In this document: piece by piece, positions 27,201-37,436 of the stretch
Layout of the letters: each line of letters opens with the position of its first letter
How positions within the stretch are numbered: position 1 is the first letter of the stretch
The notes under the pieces: model-generated
Told to the model about the DNA's origin: nothing
What the model saw: the letters and a program-made list of their open reading frames with translations, nothing else
Databases searched by the model: none
Source of the DNA: Chromera velia
Taxonomy: Eukaryota > Sar > Chromeraceae
Assembly: GCA_018398765.1 (NCBI GenBank)
Contig: JAHBMJ010000062.1
Coordinates: 1 to 58,310 of the forward strand
Reading direction: 5' to 3'
Length of the DNA: 58,310 nucleotides
Program-made: the position numbers and the translations under genes

Positions 27201-30200
27201 GAGGTTCCTGGACAGGTCTGGGTGATCTTTCCGGAAGTCTTGAACTGGATTTGCTGGGTGACTTTGCTCAAGGCGGGGGTGTTGCTGGGAAGGCAGACCA
27301 TGTAGAGGAAGGCCTCGTCATTGCCCTTTCGGTCGGTGAGCTTCAGACTGCAACTCCTCCCGTTGGCACCGCAAGTGATACCACTCCAGCTGCTGACGCT
27401 CTTGCTGTTCTGCTGCAGGCCGAACCCGAAAGCAATCCTCTTGCTGGACGCACACGAGGCAGACGCTGTGTTTGTGGTCTTTGAAATCTTCTGCTCCAGA
27501 CCGGAGATCGTGGAGGACCCACAGAGAATCCACACGAGACCCTCGTCGTCACCCTTCAGGTCAGTCACAGAGGCCTTGCACGAACGACTGCCGATCGAAC
27601 AGCCAACCATCTTGGCCTTGTCCAGATTCCCATCCCCTGTGTTGACGTGCATCCCAAATCCAGTGACAATCACCTTGCCACTGGGACACGTGCACGTCGG
27701 GTGATCATGCGCACACGTAACAGGCTGGAGGTTCTTGAAGAGGTCCGGCACAGCAGTGCCCCCTGTGAGGCTCTCGTCGAATGATTCCAAAGCCTCGCTT
27801 TCTCTGTCAGTCTCCTCATGTCCCTCCAGACCTACTGTTTCGGTCCGGTTGGACCTTGACGCCTCCTGAATGAGAGACAGGGACAAAGTCGCTGTCTTGG
27901 CTTGCTCGGAGTGCTCGTCGATGGAGTGCGTCTCCGTCTCCTCACCTTCGGAATCGGGGGATGTCTGTCCTTCTCTTTCCTTCTGCTGGCTCTCTTCCCC
28001 TTCCTGGTCGTCAGACTCGGACTGAATGCCGTGCACCCATCCATCTTCTAGGACTTCCTTCTCTCCCTCTTTGCCTTCTTCTTCACCCGAACTTTCCTCT
28101 TCCTCGAGAAGACTGTCACTGTCCTCGTCCTCATCCTCATCGTCTGGCGACTTTGATCCAGGATGCGAAGAGGACACTGCATCATCATCGTGGTGAGAGA
28201 CGGAGAGGAAGGATGAGCTCGAGAGGGTGTCCTCCTCCTCGTCCTCCCCATGAAGGTCCTCGTCCTCTTCCTCGGTCTGGGTTTCGGAGGGGGACGTGAA
28301 GGGGGAGGAGGCCAGAAGGGTGGCGACAGGTGGTGATCCCGTCTCGATGAGGGAACCTGAGTGGGATGCGTGTATGCATGGAAGGAGGGGAGGACTTTGA
28401 GGTCGGGTGGGCAGATCTGCTTCGTTTCAGAAAATGCATCCATCTTGCCGTCTTTTTCATTTGATGAGTGCAAAAACAGTTCATGCGCGGAAAGGAATGC
28501 AAGGATGCCTGTTCCAGTGAGATCATTGTAGAACTGAATGTGAGGGGGTAGCCGTCAGATTGTTGACACCCTCACTCCTTCATGCCAATGTGAACGAAGA
28601 CCATCCGCACTCACAAACGTCAACTAAGGAAGCTGGGCAGCAACGGGGAAAGAAGGTGCCGACTGACTTGGCAACTGCGCGGAATCAACGCTCGTGAGCA
28701 GTTTCCTTCTCTTGGTCCCGGCCATGCAGCCCTCAGGGTCGGCAATCAGACAGGAGTCGTGACGGGGAATGCCGAAGAGGGTGCCAAGAGAGACCTCGGC
28801 CCCCGTGCCTGGCTCGCTCATCAGGGCCCCACAGGTGCTGTACAGCCGGCATTGCGGATCCCCTCCCATCTGCCCGACCTGCAAACCGAGAGGCAGAGAG
28901 GGAGATGGAGAAAGCAGCCAGATGCGCATCATACCAGATGCACACATCCCTTGTGAGTGTTTCTCAGAAGACTGTCTCGTTTGAAGGCCCACGCAACGCT
29001 GTGGCAACAACAGAGAGAGGGAGCAAAAAAGGGCATCACACAAGAGAGAGGGAAAGAAAAGAGAGGACCGAGGCCATACAACCACTGTGGCCCGTCATCA
29101 CCACGCGACTATCAGCTGGAAGTCTAAAGGCACACATGCACAGGGAATGGAAGAAAAGAATTTCCAGGCACCGCGGCTTGCTGCTCTCCCTTCACTGAAA
29201 ACAGAAAAAAGATTTGCCCACCCAGCCAGCCACCCACCTACCCACCCAGAAGAAATTGCACTTCGAGTTCCCTCTGCATGCCTGTGCACACAGATCCTCG
29301 TCCTCGGTCGGTTGGGTGGTCAGCAGGAAGGACAGCAGGCAGGTCAGCTTCCCCCGTGCGATCAGTTGGGGTGCCGCTGTGCTTCCAGGGATCAGGTTGG
29401 ATCCTGAGGCCGGGAGCATCGAGAAGGACTCGGAGGTCACCGGCGGGTTCTCTCCCCACGACGCAGGGAAACAACTGCAAAAATTCATTCAGGGAGGGAG
29501 CGCAGGAGGGGGATAGAGCCAGAGACCTTCCCTGATAAGCGAAGAAGAAAGGCCGTAGATACCGCATAAGACAAAAAAAGAGAGCTCGAAAGAAGAAAGA
29601 GACAGACCAAGGGCGAAACGGTCCTGCACAGATCCGAGCCTCTGCCAAATTTCCTTTCTGCATCCCTGCTTGTAGACGCACTCGCGATCCATGCCTTCTT
29701 TCTTTCCTCTATCTACAGAGATAATTAATGTGCGACTGGATGGATCTGCAGATGGATCGACTAACTCACTCACTCACTCACTCACTTACTCGCATGGGTC
29801 GAGGTAGAAGCTGGCGGTGCTGTCGTCAACGTCGGAGAATCTGAAGATCTCGCCAGGGTCTGTGGCTCCTGGCTTTTCTTCTTCCTTCTCGTCGTCCTCT
29901 CCCTTTTTCTCCTCCTTGTCGTCCTCTGCCTCCTTCTCTGCCTCCCCCCCAAGAGGGGAAGCGCATCCTCGAGGAGACCGCACAAGGTCCCAGCGTTTCG
30001 TGTTGGTGAATCCTGCACGGCCGGCCGGGATGCAGAAACGAATTTTCGAATCAGTCACCGCAAAGAGCCACCAAGATACAGAGCGTGCATTCGTGATTGC
30101 AGATGTGCCAACTTCTATTTTTTCAATTCCCTTGCTCTTTGTGTCAAGAATGATCTCGTTGCCATTCTTGCAAAATAATTGACTAGCGGCAATAAGCTTT

Positions 30201-30577
30201 CTGCTGTGGTATTGCCACGGCCTGGCACTCCAATGAGTCTCCCGACTGAGGGACGTATCTCATGCATTATCTTTGAGACCCTGTCCCTCTGTCAAATATT
30301 TACTCTCTCTCTCACTTACTTCTTGATCCCCCAGGAGGGAAGACCTTCGCGTTGGTCGAGCGGTAGTTTCCGTACGGGGACCCAGCGAAGGTCCCGACAT
30401 ACAGCCCGGGTATGCAGGCGATGACAGGGCCCCTCAGCTGGAAGGCCCCCGACTCGACATCCAGAAAGTCCGTCTCTGGGTGGGCCTGCATGTGGGCACA
30501 CACAGAAAAAAGGGGGAAGGGAAGGGAATGGGTCCATGCAGCGGGAGAGTGCCCAGAGACAATGACAGATGTGCGCG

Positions 30578-30616
<39 letters not shown>

Positions 30617-30692
30617 ATCCACACACCGGAGGGAGAGAGAGAAAGAAAACAAGAAAGAAAGAAAGAACGAACGAACGAAAGAAAAGAAAGAA

Positions 30693-30723
<31 letters not shown>

Positions 30724-32246
30724 CAAGAAAGCAAGAAAACAAGAAAGCAAGAAAGAAGGAAAGAAAGAAAGAAAGAAAAGAAAGAAAGAAAGAAAGAAAG
30801 AGGGAAGGAAAGAAAGAAAGAAAGAAAGAAAAAAAGAAAGAAAAAAAGAAAGAAAGAAAGAAAAGAAAGAAAGAAAGAAAGAAGGAAGGAAGGAAAGAAA
30901 GAAAGAAAGAAAGAAAGAAAGAGAAATCATCGGACCCGGCAGCCTGTGCACGAATTGCTGTACAACCTGTACTTGCGCAGGCATAGTTTCTCTCTCTTTT
31001 TCTTTCTGTGGTTGCTCACGCAAATGCAGCAGCCTAATCAGACCTCCCACACCAACTGTCCTGTGTTTCTGCTTACCTGTCGAACAATCCACTCGTGTCC
31101 CTTGCAGACTGCATCAGGGTCTCTGGTCACGTCCACCCCCGATCTCTTCACCAGATACGCAGCGTCCTTCGGGGAGAAGCCCTTCTTCTCAAACAACCTG
31201 TCGCCGGTCACCGCGTCCCGAGCAATCGGACAGAAGGTCCCGGAGTGCCACACCGATCCCTCCAGGCGAAGCTCCAGGCAGGTTGCCTCAGGGTCACACG
31301 AGGTCCTCACGTAGATGGACAGAAGAGACCCGGAACCGCGCCCGTGAACCGCCACGTTCTTGTTGCGTCCCTTCTTGCACGAGCTTCCCTTGACGTAGAA
31401 GAATGCACACACAGGATCGGCACTGCAAGCCGCCCTGCAGCTGTCCAGACTGACCCCAGCCTTGAGGAAGTCTGCGGGGGTGTCCGTGAAGTCCGAGAGC
31501 ACGACGCTGCCCGCCCGCACCCTTGTCGCCTGCCAGCACTCTGAGTCTTCGAGAGCAAACACGAAGGGGGACGAAGAGAGCAGCCACTCCGTCTGAGTAC
31601 CTCCGGGGGTGGAGGGCCCCCCTGTCTCTTCCATGTGGGTGGAGGCAACGGACATGTTGTGACTGGCAAGGTTCTCCTGTCCCTCTTCGAACAGCGTGGA
31701 ACTCGGAGTCACGGGAAGGCCTGGAGTCGCTGGAAGGGGGAGGGCGGCAATTCGGCAAGAAAACTCGGCGACTGCGCGTTGCTTGCCAGACGCAAACTGC
31801 ATCGTCATCACATTTAAACGGGAAGGGCAGGGAAGGGAAAGAAATGATCAGATCAAATGAAAGAGAAACGAACAATCGATTCCTTCAAAAAGGTGTCGCT
31901 GGACGGGACTCACAATGGACATCAAAGAGGACCCCTGCATGCCCCTATCTCTCTCTGCATCTGAAGGGAACCCAATGCCCCCCCCCGCGGCCACCCTGAC
32001 TGACGGTCAAAGGAAGCACAGCATCTGCCAGAGCCTTCGGTCCAGTGGTGCCCCCCACCTCTCCCGTGCGGGGATCGAAGGAGAAGAGGGGAAACGTCGG
32101 CAACGTCTTGTCGTTCGACCGGAAGGAGACAAGCCCAGTCAGAACGTCGTGCTCAACTTTACCCTCTCCCACATCGTCGCAGGCGAGTGTGAAGAATACT
32201 GGGGACAGCGGGAGCATCTTCTCCTCGTCGTTGATCTGCAAATTGT

Positions 32247-32306
<60 letters not shown>

Positions 32307-32670
32307 CACAGTGGTTTTTTGTGTTTTTTGTGAGTGCTGGAAGAGGAATACAGAAACGGCAGAGGACACAAAAAAGAAGCAAACTCCCTGGTGGCAAAAT
32401 TTCATCACCATAGAAGAAAGAAACGGAACACAGCCGTTCGGAGGGGCCAAGGTGAGAAGGGACAGGGACAGAGAGACACAGCGAGGAAGAGGACCAATCT
32501 GCGGAGAGAAAGAAAGACAGATGCAAATGCTCAGAAAGGGGGCTCCATGTGACTTTCTATTTTGAGGCCTGCTCCGAAAAGGAAAGGAGGAAGGCAGACA
32601 GGGCAGGCAGGCAGCAAGAGAAAGAAAGAAAGACAGAAAGAAAGAAAGAAAGAAAGGAAGGAAGGAAGGA

Positions 32671-32718
<48 letters not shown>

Positions 32719-32723
32719 AAAAA

Positions 32724-32754
<31 letters not shown>

Positions 32755-35700
32755 GAAGGAAGGAAGGAAGAAAGAGATGTGAAAGATGTGAAAGGAAAGG
32801 AAAGGAAAGGAACGCCGACAGACGGACGAACCGAAGGATCGAAGGGTTTCAGTTGGATCCCCGACCTCACAGGCTTCCCTGGAGAGAGGGTCAGTCTCTT
32901 TCCGAACGGCATGGCGATGTCTTTCCACTGCTGCCGCTTGATCAGGAGAACGTCGAAGTTCTCCGGTTTCTCCTCTTCCACTGGCTGCCCTGGGATGGTG
33001 ACCTCCGTTGTCAGACTTACCCTGCACAAACAGAGAACGCGGGCAGACAGGCACTTAGAGATGAAGCCGAAACACTGTTTCATTGCTGCCCCAATTGCAA
33101 ATAGTTGGACAGGAAGATCGACACAAGAGCAGACTCTAGGTGACACGTAAAGAAACGCTTTGTGCCCGAATTCTGTCTTCTAAGAGCCTGAAGCAAGAGA
33201 AAAAAAGGAATACAAGGCAGAAAAACTTCTACGCGAATCTTAGCCACGTCCTCTACAACCTCTCATATGCTCCTTCGCAGCCACTCACCTGCACTTAGTT
33301 GCCTGTGCCTCGAGCATTGAAATCTCGGACTCTGTTGCGTTGATGCCTGCCATTTGTTGTCCCGTAGCAGAGAGGACCCCATCCTCGGAGAGGCCCCCCT
33401 CTGTGTCCTTGGTGGTTGCCTTCAGTCGCAGCCTCCCCCACTGGTTGAGCACATACGTGTTCACCCATGTGACTTCAGGAGTGCACTCGATCCCGAGGGA
33501 CTTGAAGGAGGGCTTCACGGTGGAAGAGGACTTCAAAGGGATCACGATGCCCTCTGCAACCCCATATATGCAGTCAGTCACTTGGGTGTTCTACAGATGA
33601 TCGCGCAAGATATCGAGCTTCTGAAGCGCGCAGGCACTCTCTTTTTTTCAGACAGCAATCAATCAATCTCACCCTTTCTTTGCTTGAGGCCGCCTCACAG
33701 CACGGAAGGACAAGGGGGGAGCAGTAGCACGTGGTGCGAATTTCTCCTCTTTCGTCCCACTCCTCCCAATACAGGTTTTCTTGGTGCAGCAGAAAAGAGA
33801 GTGGAGCTGACCGACACACTGACTGACCATCAAGTACGAGAGTCTTGTGACCGAATGTGACGGGCAACGCTCGAATGTGGACAGTCGTGTTGTACGACAG
33901 ACCTGCACGCGCTTGCATAATTGCACAAGAGTAAGAACATACTACGCAATTCTCCACAAGGACTCAGAAGGCGGGACAGGGCTTCAGAAGCAGTCAGACA
34001 GACGGTAAAAATGAATGAAGGGAAGCGGTAGAGAAGAACCCGAGAGCCCATAATCTCCCCCCGTCATCTCCACCTGCAGTCAAATTCCGACTTTTCACAA
34101 GCGCAACGATCCCCCAACGCTCCCCCAACCCCACGAAGACAGCAGACCACCATGGTTGCCCCAGTCAATCACCCACCCACCATCAGGTCTGTTCTCCACT
34201 GCAGTGACCAGGCAGCTGACAGAGAATGAAGACTCAACGTCAGCCTTCCCCTTCACTTCACCTGCAGAGACGAAGAGAAAGAAGGAAAGGCAGAAAGAAT
34301 TAAAGAAAAGCGGCGGAAGAATCGAAGAGAGAGCTAACACACAAGAAGCTAGGAAAAAGAAGTCTGATTGAGCGAAGGGCAAAGGCCTATGAGGCATCCT
34401 CGCCTTCCCACCATCGGCATTCCTCACCTCCTATCTCCTTCTCTCGTGGACTGTTTGTATGTACGTGAGGTTTCTCCCCGAAGATTCACATGTAACTTCC
34501 GAACTTCCCATCGACCTGCAGACAGACGGCATGTTGTTTCGACCCCCCGACAGGCCGACTGACTGACCTGTGTGCGAGTCCAGGGTTAGGCCAAACTCGT
34601 GGAGAGGGCAGTCACTCCCGACAGCGTAGTGAGAGGCCGTGCGGGGAACTGGACGAATGCTCACGTCAGACCCAGTCAGGACGTCGACGTTATCTGCATT
34701 CACGCATTTTCTCGCACAAAAGGACGTAAGAAAGCAAGAAAGAAAAACGATGAGCGATTGTACCCACAGTCAACGCAAACAGAGGGCGCAGTGAGGCATG
34801 CGGACCGACCGGTGTTGGATAGAAAGAAATGAGAGGTCCAACAAACTGAAGTAGAGAACAGCATGAGATCAAAGACAACCTCGCAGACAGGCAGCCAATT
34901 CATGTAGCGCTCTCTACTCAATTTGACCCGCAAAAAGGGGCTCCTGGATTCTCCCCAAGGAACCCTTTGCTTCACCGATCCTCCAGTCAACAGATGGGGG
35001 GGAACCATTCAGCGGACGCGTCAGCGAGAGTAGGAAGTGCAGGTTTTTCTTCTCAATCAAAACTGAAGACTCGTCTTACGCACGCACCTTCGTATGCAAA
35101 AGGTGTCGGAGCCTTGACTCCGCCTCCGCAACCACAGCAGGCTTCCAGGGCACTCACCTGCATGCAGACAGAAAGGGAAGGAGAAAGAGAATGCTCCATA
35201 GTCGTTCAAGGCTGGCCTCACCGTGCAAAGAATCGGGTTCCAGGATAATTATTTGTGTAGTTTCTTTTGTGGGCTCTTCGACAGCCTTTCCCAGAGCGAA
35301 AAGCGACCCGCACCTTGCCCATTTCCCTTTCTCTTAGAATTGTGTCGAAGTGGGGACTGTAACAACACCCTTTCAGGCTCAAAGGCCGAAGGGACAAAGG
35401 AAGGGGTAAGGGCAGTGACTGACCCCCTTGGTGCCCATTTTCTTGAAGGTCTCCTTCTCTTTGTCTGTAAACAAACGGGCGGTTCCCGGAGGGCAGGCTT
35501 CTGCACAGGAGGACCCGTCCGTCTGCTCGAAAGGGAGGTCCGAGCAGGCTGTGCACCGCGGCTTCTTGCAGTCCACATCGCTAGGCTGGCACTGCAAGAC
35601 CCAACCTGCAAGCACGTAGAGTGAAGAAACGTTTCTTTCATCAAACGAGAGTCGTGAGTCGCTCGCGCCAACTCTGCCGGCGCTTGTGCAGACCGGAATA

Positions 35701-36434
35701 GAAGAGGAGAGCCAGACTGCCGCCAGGGTCGGAGACAAGAAATACGGAAACGACAAGGGAGGGATGGAGACAGAGACAGAAGGGACGAACGAGAGAACGC
35801 AGAGATGCACAAGGGGAGAAGAGACGGAAAGCAGGTAGAACGAAAGGGGCAAGGGGAGGAAGATGGGAGGGCCATTCTCTGACCCACCGGGTTTGCACTC
35901 TCCGCACGTGTCTGTCTTCTTGTCATAGGATGCGCACCCGGCACACTGTAGGGACTCGAGAGGGCAACAGGACACTTCGGGTTTCCCATCAACGAAGGTC
36001 GTCAGGCCCATCTCCCCGGCTGCACACGCGTCCAAAGTGTGCTTCTGGAGAGAGGACGACTCAGACCCAGCAAGCCCCCAGTTTTCCCCCTTCCCTTTTG
36101 CTGTAGAAGAAGCAAACGAGTGAGAATCTTCAGGGGCCGCACATCCCTCAAAAGCCTGTGGTTTGGGAATGGAGGCGAAGGCTTGTGCTCTACTTGTGTG
36201 TGGAGGAATGTATCCAGTGGAGTCTTCTGCCTCTCTTGCACTGAGACGCCACGGGTCTACAGTAGAAACGTGGGCATGTCCTTGTTGGTGTGAATGGAGG
36301 GAAGGAGCCCCCCTTCGGTTCAGGTGGCGAACACCTGAAGTCGTGAAGGTCTTGGCTTCCACCCTTGCGCCCGGAAGGAGGAGGGGCAGGGCCGAAAATA
36401 AAGCAGAAAGAAAAATTGGGAAGTTCACCCACAT
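15747..36434 (-). CDS. Giant secreted multidomain protein (PAN-like, TSP1, Cys-rich), 32 exons
   Basis: I chained 32 exons whose phases all match, giving 3,461 codons and a stop. The start is an ATG at 36434 followed by a hydrophobic signal peptide ([20 protein letters not shown]). Order: signal peptide; Cys-rich stretch; Ig/He_PIG-like segments; PAN-like region; acidic linker; second PAN-like region; acidic/Ser linker; two copies of three Cys beta modules plus TSP1; Cys-rich middle; a hydrophobic segment near 19900; and a long helical C-terminus ending in TAG at 15747. No GPI or C-terminal membrane anchor is obvious. The protein is probably secreted or surface-bound and adhesive, by analogy with alveolate TSP1/PAN proteins. 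The overall architecture is not one I recognise. Exon edges rest on GT donors and mostly TGCAG acceptors. The join 21290/20840 is the least certain. The 3' end could include more exons. Confidence 0.85.
18490..25455 (-). other. Giant gene, exons 16-30: Cys-containing middle and helical segments
   Basis: Exons: 25455-25323, 25070-24929, 24578-24436, 23851-23737, 23409-23042, 22767-22570, 22190-22065, 21731-21290, 20840-20784, 20391-20299, 20050-19851, 19678-19615, 19334-19252, 18969-18877, 18564-18490. Exon 19 has [14 protein letters not shown], reminiscent of a QxW lectin-type repeat. Exon 20 contains [15 protein letters not shown], which resembles the opening of the exon-15 modules. The 20050-19851 exon carries a 19-residue hydrophobic run ([19 protein letters not shown]) that could be a membrane segment or a buried helix. 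The join between 21290 and 20840 depends on a weak GTCTTT donor. An alternative small exon at 20612-20571 was set aside because it breaks the phase. Confidence 0.72.
22982..23054. repeat. 23 bp direct repeats around a 27 bp poly(T) insert
   Basis: 22982-23004 and 23032-23054 are identical 23 bp repeats. The copy at 23032-23054 spans the end of exon 20 and its GT donor. The sequence between (23005-23031) starts with 11 T, which is a poly(A) tail on the gene's sense strand. The structure looks like a tiny 5'-truncated retroposed insertion with target-site duplication, placing a second copy of the exon-intron junction in the intron. Confidence 0.85.
25743..28356 (-). other. Giant gene, exon 15: duplicated [3 beta modules + TSP1] block
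   Basis: A single uninterrupted 2,614 bp exon. It begins with an acidic Ser/Glu/Asp-rich linker (28356 to about 27760). Two copies of the same unit follow, offset by 309 residues (927 bp). Modules A1-A3 occupy 27742-27023 with TSP1-A at 27022-26858. Modules B1-B3 occupy 26809-26096 with TSP1-B at 26095-25931. Each of the six modules is 70-80 residues long; most have a C(P)SG..(I/V).GF opening and all end in a DxxGxD(E/D)..(M/L)V.C-like strand. The TSP1s have the WSxWGxC, CGxGxxxRxR and CNPDPC signatures. The exon ends with a Cys-rich tail containing [14 protein letters not shown]. Confidence 0.88.
28668..31796 (-). other. Giant gene, exons 10-14: PAN/Apple-like modules
   Basis: Exons: 31796-31077, 30485-30320, 30012-29790, 29474-29246, 28878-28668. 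Exon 10 contains [19 protein letters not shown] followed by spaced Cys, the pattern of a PAN/Apple domain (C-x3-C-x5-C-x-x-F). Exons 13-14 together form a second one ([16 protein letters not shown], then CRLYSTCG). Exon 12 has a Lys/Glu/Asp-rich low-complexity insert. PAN/Apple domains usually bind carbohydrate or protein ligands; the ligand here cannot be read from sequence. Exon 14 ends at a GTCAGTCGG donor and joins exon 15 in phase 1, which ties this half to the TSP1 half. Confidence 0.78.
30582..30925. repeat. (CA)n followed by (GAAA)n array
   Basis: A (CA)n run of about 33 bp, then about 280 bp of GAAA with GAAAA, GGAA and GAAC variants. It lies in the intron between exons 10 and 11 of the giant gene. 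Open frames of Lys/Glu/Arg or Phe/Leu/Ser residues here are artefacts. Confidence 0.95.
32248..32305. repeat. (CA)n(GA)n microsatellite
   Basis: A CA run followed directly by a GA run, in the intron upstream of exon 9 of the giant gene (minus strand). Confidence 0.95.
32612..32810. repeat. (GAAA)n/(GGAA)n microsatellite
   Basis: Purine-rich tetranucleotide array with GAAA, GGAA and GAGA blocks, in the intron between exons 8 and 9 of the giant gene. Confidence 0.95.
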
Positions 36435-36859
36435 TTCGTCAGGGTGTTAGAGGTGACTGGTCCAACTGTTAAGGATCGAAGGTGTTGTCGTATCCTGAAC
36501 AGAGCGACAAGCCGTCTCTCGACGTTGAAATCTGTCAAGCCCCTCCCGAATCAAGTTGAAGATGGGAAAAAAGAGGGTCGACAGAGTACGACAACTAATG
36601 ATGTTGGCTGCAGCAGGGTCCGGCTCCGTTGCCTTTTCTGCTGCCGAAAAAGGAGGGGGAAGGACTTCCGATTAGGAAATCAGTGTCAACACCCTAGATC
36701 GCGCGTGACCTACTATTGTTGTTGCTTCAACGGGAAAAAAAAAGGGGAAATCACGAACCAATACTTGTGATCCGCACAGTCGTTGTACTCTCCGAAGACG
36801 ATGAACGACAATAGACGAGATGTATGTCAAGATTTCAGCTTCAATCCAGGATCGATGAT
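36435..36859. promoter_or_regulatory. Upstream region of the giant gene
   Basis: The 425 bp between the giant gene's ATG and the left end of the DIRS element must contain at least part of its promoter. I see no TATA box or other motif I would defend. Confidence 0.3.
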
Positions 36860-37064
36860 GTGTTGGTTCAGCTGGAGCGATTAGCGGAAGCGTGAACCCT
36901 GGTTCAGACGGAACAAAGGATGAACGAAGGTAATGACGCCGTCTCCGGCGCGTGCATATTTTTTTTTTCCTCAGAAAAACCGGAATTTTGATAGCCCCTA
37001 GAAGAAGGGTAATATCACGACTATTTGGATTCGGCTGCGAAGTCTCCACGCCAAAATAAATTTT
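36860..37064 (+). repeat. DIRS split direct repeat A1
   Basis: About 205 bp starting GTGTTGGTTCAG and ending near CCAAAATAAATTTTT. It is roughly 90% identical to A2 at 43854-44059, including a shared run of T followed by CC(T)(C/T)AGAAAAACC. Confidence 0.9.
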
Positions 37065-37100
37065 TCGGTCCTCGGGCCCAAAACAACAAATCGATATAAG

Positions 37101-37163
37101 CGCGTAGCGCACCACCGTTCTTGCGCGTAGCGCATCACTAACACCACTAGAGCGCGTAGCGCT
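37101..37163 (+). repeat. Three copies of GCGCGTAGCGC
   Basis: The 11-mer occurs at 37101-37111, 37124-37134 and 37153-37163, in the leader between A1 and ORF1 of the DIRS element. It is nearly palindromic. Function unknown. Confidence 0.9.
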
Positions 37164-37436
37164 GCTACTTGTAGGAGGTCCCATGGCGAGTAATGTCAAA
37201 CCCCCGAACACAAACTTTTATAGGCGAGTAACGCCCATCGGTGGATCATTTTATCCGATTGAGTTAAAAGCTCCATAGGCCAATCTAGTAGATTGCTGCC
37301 CCCTTTCGAAGTTGAAGTAAAATGAATTAAAGTGATTAACATTATGTCGCCTGAGGATAAAGGAAAGTTTCCCCCCACAACCATACCTGCGTCCGAGAAG
37401 GAGCGAAACGGAAAGAAAAATGAGGAGTAAAAAGAT

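Larger units (their letters stand above)
32005..36434 (-). other. Giant gene, exons 1-9: signal peptide, Cys-rich and Ig-like region
   Basis: Exons: 36434-35888, 35605-35424, 35157-35088, 34693-34568, 34261-34181, 33902-33828, 33553-33289, 33021-32871, 32235-32005. Exon 1 holds the signal peptide and ends in a CxxC-rich segment ([17 protein letters not shown]). Exon 2 continues it ([17 protein letters not shown]), like the GCC2/furin-type Cys repeats of secreted protist proteins. Exon 3 carries ACCGCGGG. Exons 4-6 read like a putative Ig (He_PIG) fold: [19 protein letters not shown] resembles the usual GL.LD..TG.I.G core. Exon 9 repeats the theme with [13 protein letters not shown]. These fold assignments are by pattern only. 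Confidence 0.75.

Noticed and set aside
28624-28640. Stop after VAAQLP as the end of a separate PAN-domain gene
   Set aside because: A GTCAGTCGG donor at 28667 precedes the stop and joins the next exon at 28356 in matching phase, so one continuous gene is the better model.
30412-31092. Lys/Glu/Arg-rich or Phe/Leu/Ser-rich open frames
   Set aside because: They read through the GAAA array in an intron; the true exons on the minus strand are on either side.
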